Positions 54,622-62,043 of a stretch of DNA of 64,000 nucleotides are shown here, piece by piece. Positions within the stretch are counted from its first letter, which is position 1; each line of letters opens with the position of its first letter. Origin of the DNA: Anatilimnocola floriformis (lineage in GTDB: Bacteria > Planctomycetota > Planctomycetia > Pirellulales > Pirellulaceae); NCBI RefSeq assembly GCF_024256385.1, contig NZ_JAMLFW010000002.1, positions 1,984,001 to 2,048,000 of the forward strand. The letters are read 5' to 3'. Under the pieces are notes generated by a model. It ran no database searches. It was not told where the DNA came from and was given only the letters and a program-made list of their open reading frames with translations. The position numbers were made by a program, and so were the translations under genes.

Positions 54622-54969
54622 ATGGCCAAGAAGTCGTCGAAATCCGATCGTTCAGATCCAAAACAGAACAAAAGTTTGGCGACTCGTCTCGTCATGAACG
54701 CGCTCCCCGGAGCAAAAGCCTCGGAGATTGTTGCAACGGTCAAGAAAGAGCACGGACACGTCATCAATCCAAATATGGTCTATATGATCAAAACAAAGAC
54801 CAACATGGCCGGTGACGGTCGTGCGCAAAAGAGCAAGAAACTAGCTCAAGACAACACGCTGACCTCGGCTGCGTTGTGGGTCGATGCGATTAAGTTGGGC
54901 CGACAGTTGCTCAAGTCGACCGGAAGTCTGGCAAACGCGATCGCGTTGCTGAAAGCCATTGAAGGCTGA
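54622..54969 (+). CDS. small putative DNA-binding protein (helix-turn-helix-like)
   Basis: 115 aa, basic N-terminus (AKKSSKSDRSDPKQNK). The pattern MNALPGAKASEIVATVKKEHGHVINPNMVYMIKTK resembles small planctomycete proteins whose first half looks like a winged helix (a run of the type NPGASPKEIVAALxxKGVxVSxxLVSxIK). The C-terminus (VDAIKLGRQLLKSTGSLANAIALLKAI) matches their second helical part. DNA binding is inferred from that resemblance. The ATG has GGGAG 9 bases upstream; a longer in-frame version would begin in AT-rich non-coding sequence. Confidence 0.7.
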   Translation: MAKKSSKSDRSDPKQNKSLATRLVMNALPGAKASEIVATVKKEHGHVINPNMVYMIKTKTNMAGDGRAQKSKKLAQDNTLTSAALWVDAIKLGRQLLKSTGSLANAIALLKAIEG

Positions 54970-55099
54970 GAAGCGAGCGCATCGATGCGATTCGCCGATC
55001 GGCCCATGTCAATTCTCACCGCTCCCTGTACACTGACACCCAGGAACGGCGACTGCTTGGCAAATTGCCAGGTGGCGCTCGTCCACAAATTATTGGAAA

Positions 55100-55303
55100 A
55101 TGGCAATGGCTGAAGGCACTATCAAAAAGATCACCGACAAGGGATTCGGTTTCATTTCTCTTGGCAACGGCAAGGATCTGTTTTTTCATTCGTCGGCCGT
55201 ACAAGGCGCTAGCTTCGACGACCTGCGCGAAGGCCAAAAAGTAACCTTCACCGAAGGCCGCGGCCAAAAAGGCCCCTGCGCCGAAAACGTCAGCCCTGCC
55301 TAA
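55100..55303 (+). CDS. cold-shock domain protein
   Basis: 67 aa, a single cold-shock domain: AEGTIKKITDKGFGFISLGNGKDLFFHSSAV contains RNP1 (KGFGFI) and RNP2 (LFFHSS in place of VFVHxS). It binds single-stranded nucleic acid and acts as an RNA chaperone. Two ATGs lie six bases apart (55100 and 55106) and neither has a strong ribosome site. The 130-base leader may matter for regulation, but I see no definite cold-shock box. Confidence 0.92.
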   Translation: MAMAEGTIKKITDKGFGFISLGNGKDLFFHSSAVQGASFDDLREGQKVTFTEGRGQKGPCAENVSPA

Positions 55304-55338
55304 CGTCGGCTGCTCAACACGACCCAAAGCAGCACCAT

Positions 55339-55380
55339 CAACTCCGGTCAGCGACCTGCCTGACATCGAGACCGGAGTTG
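55339..55380. terminator. hairpin between convergent genes
   Basis: CAACTCCGGTC pairs perfectly with GACCGGAGTTG (11 bp) around a 20-base loop, between the cold-shock gene and the convergent 55423 gene. It probably terminates both. Confidence 0.55.
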
Positions 55381-55422
55381 GCGAGTGACGGCTGCCCTTC
55401 TTCATTGCGCTACGGTAGCGAC

Positions 55423-55887
55423 TCACTTGAGCGTCCCCGCGGCTTCCGCCATGCTCCCTATGAAATCACCATCGCGGTAGAGGGTGATCGTTACTTCGCT
55501 CCCCTTCTCACGCCCTTGGGCGACAATATGCAGAAGGAACTTATCCTGCGATTTGCCGGACTCAAGGTACACACTGGTGAAGTTCGCCTTGGAACCCGTT
55601 CCATACTTCACGCGTAGAATCTTCAGCGGTGCAGAAAATGGGATGTAATTGTGGTTGCCGCGCTTTGACGTGAGAAGAAGTTTTTCTTTCGGTAATGCAC
55701 GCAGGTCTAACTCGAACGTATCGCCGACTTCTGGGCGGCCATGAGAGCTAAACGTTCCAATCGCCTGCTTCAGTGTGCCTGAAATAATCAGGCCATGCAG
55801 CGGGTCGGGGTCAACGCCATCCCCATCATCTGCAAGTACGGGGACCGCGAACAACCCGATGCAGATCGCCAATAGCCAGCAACGCAT
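55423..55887 (-). CDS. secreted protein of unknown function, 154 aa
   Basis: Signal peptide about 1-19 (MRCWLLAICIGLFAVPVLA). The mature part starts acidic (DDGDGVDPDPLHG) and is beta-rich (IISGTLKQAIGTF, TFELDLRALPKEKLLLTSKRG, EVTITLYRDGDFIGSM). The ATG has CGGAG 8 bases upstream; the longer frame adds a basic non-signal stretch. The family is not recognised. It stands alone, converging on the cold-shock gene. Confidence 0.75.
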   Translation of the reverse strand: MRCWLLAICIGLFAVPVLADDGDGVDPDPLHGLIISGTLKQAIGTFSSHGRPEVGDTFELDLRALPKEKLLLTSKRGNHNYIPFSAPLKILRVKYGTGSKANFTSVYLESGKSQDKFLLHIVAQGREKGSEVTITLYRDGDFIGSMAEAAGTLK

Positions 55888-56091
55888 AGCACATCTCCGT
55901 TTGACAGGACAACACATCGCTCGGAGTGTAGCTCTTTGCCACTTACTTAGGCGCAACAAGTTCGTAACGATGCCGCTCGGAGATCGCTGAGATTGAATTG
56001 ACGAATAAAGCCAGATATGAAGATATGATCAGTCACTCATTCGGCACTGACTGGTGCCAAGCCCTTCGGCAGGTACTGAAGGTGGGCTGGA

Positions 56092-56118
56092 TTCGCGGTT
56101 GTGCAGCACAACCGCGAA
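56092..56118 (-). terminator. strong hairpin after the 44-aa gene
   Basis: TTCGCGGTTGTG pairs perfectly with CACAACCGCGAA (12 bp) around a 3-base loop, beginning 15 bases past the stop at 56134. It supports the small ORF being transcribed with the gene at 56298. Confidence 0.6.
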
Positions 56119-56133
56119 CCGCTAACACTCTTG

Positions 56134-56268
56134 CTAACGCTTTCCACGGAACTGAAACCGAAAGCCGAAGCCAGAAAAGTCCAGACCGAGATTGCGAAAG
56201 CGATCAGCCAAGCAAATGATGAGGACTGAACCGCCAATCAATAGCGCAAGAAACGACAAAGTATCCAC
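56134..56268 (-). CDS. 44-aa small membrane protein
   Basis: A GTG start with AAGGA about 10 bases upstream gives DTLSFLALLIGGSVLIICLADRF, a good transmembrane helix, then an aromatic/basic tail (FSGFGFRFQFRGKR). The ORF lies 29 bases after the 56298-56846 gene on the same strand and is followed by a strong hairpin, so it has the surroundings of a real gene. No family is known to me. Overlapping frames of 66-73 codons on both strands have no ribosome site and look random. Confidence 0.5.
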   Translation of the reverse strand: MDTLSFLALLIGGSVLIICLADRFRNLGLDFSGFGFRFQFRGKR

Positions 56269-56297
56269 AGCGAAAGTTCCTTAAAGTAGAGGTTGTG

Positions 56298-56846
56298 TTA
56301 GCCGTTCAAGGCTTCAAGAGAAGCCAGGAACTTTGAGACACGGTCCTTCACCTTGGGAACGTAGTCCTTTGTAGTTTTCAACACTTCGGCATAGAGTTTG
56401 TCGAAGTGGTCAAGCATCTCAAGCCGCACGTCGAGCGGACAGTCTTCAATAGCTCGTTCGTAGGACTCGTTTTGACAATCTATTTCAACGGTAACTTCGC
56501 AAATGCGCCATTGGCCGCCGAGCCTGACGTAGCCAAGATATATTGACTCTTCCGGTGATTCTTCGTTGTGTCCGAAATCGTGGACTAACACCCGTACTTC
56601 CTTGGGCACATGCGACAATGACAAGAGTTGTTCGGCCTTCACCCACGCCTCTGCAATTTCCTTGTAGCATTCAAGCAATTCATTCCCAGCAGCGGCGAGG
56701 ACTTTGCCACGGGACAGCCTAACCATTGGCGGCCTTACGATTTGGCGCACAGGTGGTGGAACTGACGGGTTTACTGTGGCAGCTGGTCGCCGTGGGACTG
56801 GCGGCGGCTTGGGCGCAGATGGGCGCGATTCTTCAGGCTCAGGCAT
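56298..56846 (-). CDS. protein of unknown function with Pro-rich N-terminus
   Basis: 182 aa. The first 40 residues are Pro-rich and disordered (SAPKPPPVPRRPAATVNPSVPPP). The remainder is helical with a central beta part (LLECYKEIAEAWVKAEQLL; YLGYVRLGGQWRICEVTVEID; LEMLDHFDKLYAEVLKTTKDYVPKV). No signal peptide or span. The family is not recognised. It is divergent from the nuclease/STAND gene across about 210 bases and may belong to the same acquired segment, but no functional link is visible. Confidence 0.65.
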   Translation of the reverse strand: MPEPEESRPSAPKPPPVPRRPAATVNPSVPPPVRQIVRPPMVRLSRGKVLAAAGNELLECYKEIAEAWVKAEQLLSLSHVPKEVRVLVHDFGHNEESPEESIYLGYVRLGGQWRICEVTVEIDCQNESYERAIEDCPLDVRLEMLDHFDKLYAEVLKTTKDYVPKVKDRVSKFLASLEALNG

Positions 56847-57057
56847 AAAGCCTCCTGGGGGTTCTGACCGGTTTCACGGGTCACGTTATTTTTCTTCGCC
56901 ACAAGCCGTTAGGCTGTGTTTGATTGCGAAGGGCGGCGGCGTTATGCCGACGCTGCCAGGCTTCTATCGCGCCTTGCAGTAGAGTCAAGCGACCTACGAA
57001 TCAAGCGTTTACAATCACCGCATTGCAGTCTCCTGCCCTGACTTGCGAGTATCGCGA

Positions 57058-59385
57058 ATGTACGACTTCACCTCCCTATCTCCGACCGAATTTCAAGACT
57101 TGTCATGCGACCTTCTTTCCAAGCAGGAAGGAGTCAATTTTCACACTTATTCACAAGGGCGAGACAAGGGAATCGACTTTCGCCACACAACCCGAAAACT
57201 AACCGACTGGATCGGCCAGTGTAAGCATTGGCGCAGAAGCGACTTCAGCACTCTTTATTCAAAACTAAAAAGTAGCGAACTCCCCAAGGTTCAAAAGCTG
57301 AAACCGGAAAGGTACTTCCTGACGACAAGTGTTTCGCTTACACCCCAAAACATCGACAGCCTTTTTGAGTTATTCTCACCGCACTGCCAGTCAAAGAATG
57401 ATATTTACGGCTGCGAGCAACTCAACGACCTACTGCGACTCTTTCCTGAAGTCAACAAGCAGCATTACAAGCTGTGGCTGACAAGCGCAGAACTGATTGC
57501 GCATTTAGTAAGCAATGAGTCGTTCAACTACAAAATGCTCACAGAAGCACAGATTAAACGGCACCTGGAGCTATGCGTCTATACAGAAGACTTCCGCAAA
57601 GCTCTTCAAAAACTTGAAGCAAGTCGCGTTTGTATTCTCACAGGAACGCCTGGCGTAGGTAAGACCACCCTCGCACACATGCTCGCAGCACGGTACATGC
57701 AAGAAGGATGGGAGCTGGTGGTTGGGAGTCAGAATGTATCGGAGCTTTTGAAGTCGCTTGACCGGTCGCCAGACAAGCGGCAAATCCTCCTCTACGACGA
57801 CTTCCTCGGCACAACCACACTTGGCGACAAGCTTGCCGCGAAGGAAGATGCGCCACTTATTAGCCTGATGCGGCACGTTTCCGCAGACAGTAGCAAGCGA
57901 TTTATCCTGACCACCCGCGAATACATATTGGCAACTGCGCGGCAAACCCATGAGCGCCTTGCTAGTGAAGACTTATCTATTTACAAGTTCGTGCTGCAAT
58001 GCAGCGGATACTCGCCCCTTGAGAAAGCTAAGATTCTTGCAAATCACTTATTCTTCAATGGCGTTCCATCTACTCATATTGATGCTGTTATAGACTCGAA
58101 AACGTATTGGAATGTTATCAATCACCGCAATTACACGCCACGTATCATTCAGATCGTGACACTGCCGGAACGCATCGCCAAGGTGACTGCTGCGGACTAT
58201 TCCGATCATATTTTGAAGCTGCTGGATAATCCAGTTGATATATGGCAGCATCCGTTCGAGAATCAGCTGTCAGAAGCTGCGAAGCATGTAGTCTTGTGCC
58301 TCGCGACCTGTGGAACAATGTGTGATATTCAAGAATTGCGGAGTGTTTTTGAAGCGACGTACCTGGCTGCTGCCACCAAGTACAATTTTTCTACGAAGCC
58401 GGGAGACTTTGAGAAAGCACTTGACGAGCTAGAAGGGAACTTTACGAACGTGCATGGTGTTGGAAACTTACGGAGTGTGGCATTTCACAATCCATCTGTG
58501 CTGGACTTCGTAGGGGGATTTCTTCGGTCACAGACTGCTTACTCTATTGGCATCTGCGAGAATGTGCAGTTTTTTGAACAGGTGAATCGGCTTGCCCTAT
58601 CGCTGTCTACCGGTGCATGGGGATCGGTGGCCAACTATCACAATCTCAACGCTGCAATTCCTCTTGCGGAGGCGTTCATACGCGCGTTTCACAAAATCCC
58701 CATGAAGAATATCAGATTTATTCAAAACGCGGGCCAAGTGATCGGAGTACAGGAAGGAACTCCGAAGATTGACTATATCGAGCGGCTGCACTTCGGCGCT
58801 CAATTGGCTGGTGGCCCCCAAAAATCGAAGATGCTGCCCGCACTGCTCGCGTTCTCTGGCGAAGTGATCCCTGGGAAGCTGCGCGAGGGATACACTTCCG
58901 CTGAGGCTTGTCTTGATCTGCTTTCAATAATGACACCCGCGCGATGGTTCGGCCACCAGGACGCCACTTCGTTCGACGCAATAGTGATTGATTTTGCACT
59001 AGACAACACGGGCTCTGTGGGGGAATGCGTCGAGTTGCAGAGTTGGTTGCTGTCACATGGAGATGCGCTGACGGAAAAGTCCAAAGATGAACTGCTGGAA
59101 CGCGTCTACGATCTTGCGTGCGAGTGTGTGTCAGATCAAGCGAGTGAGGCGACCACACCGGCAGATGTGGAGGGGCTTATGGGAGAAATGGAGGAAATCT
59201 GGGACGGTGCGGGCATTTCGGAGGACGGTAGATACTCGTTGCGCAGTAGTCTCTACGAACGGATTGACGAGATAAAAGATCGCGACAGACAGCGGCACGA
59301 CGCTGAGGATGGCTATTGGGGCCATTCAGGCGGCGGAGGTGGAGCTACCGGGATTGATGGGATTTTCGACTCACTGCGAGACTAG
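57058..59385 (+). CDS. Mrr-like nuclease fused to STAND NTPase (putative antiphage effector)
   Basis: 775 aa. Residues about 5-120 match the Mrr restriction-endonuclease fold: LSPTEFQDLSCDLL, then the PD-(D/E)xK core with D40 in DKGIDF and Q54-C-K56 in WIGQCKHW. Residues about 160-430 are a STAND NTPase (nSTAND3-like): Walker A GTPGVGKTT at 196-204, Walker B ILLYDD at 243-248 and TTREYILATARQ as the sensor. The rest is a helical sensor-like part ending in a Gly-rich tail. Nuclease-STAND fusions of this type are known or suspected defence proteins in which the sensor part triggers the nuclease; the trigger here is unknown. Codon use is AT-richer than neighbours. An integrase remnant and tRNA-Phe lie directly downstream. 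Confidence 0.85.
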   Translation: MYDFTSLSPTEFQDLSCDLLSKQEGVNFHTYSQGRDKGIDFRHTTRKLTDWIGQCKHWRRSDFSTLYSKLKSSELPKVQKLKPERYFLTTSVSLTPQNIDSLFELFSPHCQSKNDIYGCEQLNDLLRLFPEVNKQHYKLWLTSAELIAHLVSNESFNYKMLTEAQIKRHLELCVYTEDFRKALQKLEASRVCILTGTPGVGKTTLAHMLAARYMQEGWELVVGSQNVSELLKSLDRSPDKRQILLYDDFLGTTTLGDKLAAKEDAPLISLMRHVSADSSKRFILTTREYILATARQTHERLASEDLSIYKFVLQCSGYSPLEKAKILANHLFFNGVPSTHIDAVIDSKTYWNVINHRNYTPRIIQIVTLPERIAKVTAADYSDHILKLLDNPVDIWQHPFENQLSEAAKHVVLCLATCGTMCDIQELRSVFEATYLAAATKYNFSTKPGDFEKALDELEGNFTNVHGVGNLRSVAFHNPSVLDFVGGFLRSQTAYSIGICENVQFFEQVNRLALSLSTGAWGSVANYHNLNAAIPLAEAFIRAFHKIPMKNIRFIQNAGQVIGVQEGTPKIDYIERLHFGAQLAGGPQKSKMLPALLAFSGEVIPGKLREGYTSAEACLDLLSIMTPARWFGHQDATSFDAIVIDFALDNTGSVGECVELQSWLLSHGDALTEKSKDELLERVYDLACECVSDQASEATTPADVEGLMGEMEEIWDGAGISEDGRYSLRSSLYERIDEIKDRDRQRHDAEDGYWGHSGGGGGATGIDGIFDSLRD

Positions 59386-59390
59386 GCTTC

Positions 59391-59541
59391 TCCCGCGGCG
59401 ATGTTGCGCGTGGTTGGTGCCAGTCGGCCCACGGACCGAAGTAATGCAGTCGCCCCCCGGAATCTTCTTGCGCCATTGGCCGCAAGGATGGGCGGTTAAG
59501 GGGAATTCCAGATAAGGTTTGTCCGGTCGAATCTTCGACAT
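59391..59541 (-). pseudogene. truncated, frameshifted tyrosine-recombinase (integrase) remnant
   Basis: From the ATG at 59541 the frame reads MSKIRPDKPYLEFPLTAHP then CGQWRKKIPGG. This resembles the N-terminus of planctomycete site-specific integrases (form KPYPDFPLTPHxxGQWxKKIRG). At the C-run 59451-59457 the frame breaks; the adjacent frame continues it as RLHYFGPWADWH, the expected next motif (KLHYFGPWADW). Similarity ends about 20 codons later, at the 3' end of the STAND gene, so the catalytic domain is gone. It starts 116 bases from the 3' end of tRNA-Phe and points away from it, the normal position of a tRNA-targeting integrase. The match rests on remembered family patterns. Confidence 0.6.
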
Positions 59542-59656
59542 TTCCACAACTCCGAAAGACAGTCCAAAGATAGGTCTCTGTCGCTGCGGTTGTGGGATCG
59601 GTTGTACAAGCCTTTTTGAGCGTTTTCGGAATCGTCGTAAGTCGTTACGCTGTAAG

Positions 59657-59729
59657 TGGTCAGGGCCGGAGTTGAACCGGCGACACATGGATTTTCAGTC
59701 CATTGCTCTACCAACTGAGCTACCTGACC
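59657..59729 (-). tRNA. tRNA-Phe (anticodon GAA)
   Basis: Folded by eye: 7-bp acceptor stem GGTCAGG/CCTGACC, D-arm GCTC-AGTTGGTA-GAGC, anticodon arm ATGGA-CTGAAAA-TCCAT giving GAA, a 5-base variable loop, T-arm GCCGG-TTCAACT-CCGGC and discriminator A at 59657. CCA is not encoded. Total 73 nt. An integrase remnant lies just past its 3' end. Confidence 0.96.
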
Positions 59730-60450
59730 GACCGGATGTCGATTTGTGGTCGGCATCGATCGCCGCGGGTTGTCCTCGCGGGAATCATATAGGTTAGCAG
59801 CCGCAGGGGGAATTTCCAGGGGGTGGAACGGCGGTTTTGGGGTTGGCGGCGGCAGTTAAGCTGTTGTGCGGACGGGGTTTGACGGTTTTTTCGGTTGGGA
59901 TGGCGGGCGGATTGTTTTTGCCGGGGTAGCTCGCCAGTGATCGCTCCACTGGGGCAAGCCCAGGTGGTCGCGAGATTGTGCCGGCTGGCGATGCAACAAT
60001 CAGCGCCCGCGTGAATGGTTGCATAGTGCAGTAGCCATTCACGCCACCGACGCTGTTGTGGCGAACCAAGGGAGGGCGAGGCTCCTGCCGAGCCGCCGAG
60101 GTGGAATTGCGAAGGCCGCCAGCGACTGCTTTCGACCGGCGCGGCTCGGCGGGAGCCTCGCCCTCCCGGTGGGGCGTTATGACGCATGACGCATCTTCGC
60201 CGGACCAGAGTTGTCTGCGCTGGCGTGTCTTTGTTGCGCTGGATGGGCGGTCGGCGAACTGGTGGGTCGACGCCACGGGGTGATATGGCTATTGTGATAT
60301 CACCCGAATTGGTGGCAATAAAGTGTGATATTCGAGATCTGATATTGCACTCGATTTTAGCCGTTAAGTATTTTGTGGTAATGACTTGCGGAGCAAATTG
60401 AGTTTTGCATCACCTGTTATATTCTGGGGGTATGAAAGAGGGGGTGAGGT
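59730..60450. other. 721-base intergenic region with repeats
   Basis: No credible gene. It holds the second copy of the 98-bp inverted-repeat element (60070-60167) and a hairpin at 60278-60305 (GGGTGATAT/ATATCACCC, 10-base loop). An AT-rich stretch at about 60290-60420 contains several GTGATAT/TGATATT repeats. Frames of 70-160 codons here translate the repeat arms and are not protein-like. Confidence 0.6.
60070..60167 (-). repeat. 98-bp inverted-repeat element, copy 2
   Basis: Arms 60070-60095 and 60142-60167 (26 bp, one mismatch) with a 46-base spacer. Reverse-complemented, it aligns over its whole length, spacer included, with the element at 22843-22940 (about 86% by my count). Confidence 0.85.
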
Positions 60451-61956
<1,506 letters not shown>

Positions 61957-61967
61957 ATAGTTTGCCG

Positions 61968-62041
61968 AGTAGCTGAATTCGCCAGAATTCAGAGGGTAGC
62001 GACGATCTGCGGGGCTCTGAATTCTGGCGAATTCAGCTACT
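61968..62041. repeat. 27-bp perfect inverted repeat
   Basis: Arms 61968-61994 and 62015-62041 (starting AGTAGCTGAATTCG) are perfectly complementary across a 20-base spacer. They fill the gap between the DUF1553-type gene and the DUF1501 gene of one apparent operon, so the stem could attenuate DUF1501 expression. Confidence 0.85.
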
Positions 62042-62043
62042 TT

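Noticed and set aside
55998-56237. Two overlapping frames of 66-73 codons on opposite strands
   Set aside because: No ribosome sites and no recognisable features; the 44-aa minus-strand ORF at 56134-56268 fits the context better.
57028-57047. Short match (CTCCTGCCCTGAC-like) to the tRNA-Phe 3' end as a possible att site
   Set aside because: It is in inverted orientation relative to the tRNA and only about 12 bases with a mismatch; integration needs a direct repeat.
59794-60276. Minus-strand frame of 160 codons beside tRNA-Phe
   Set aside because: It translates both arms of the 98-bp repeat and Pro/Arg-rich flanking DNA; not protein-like.
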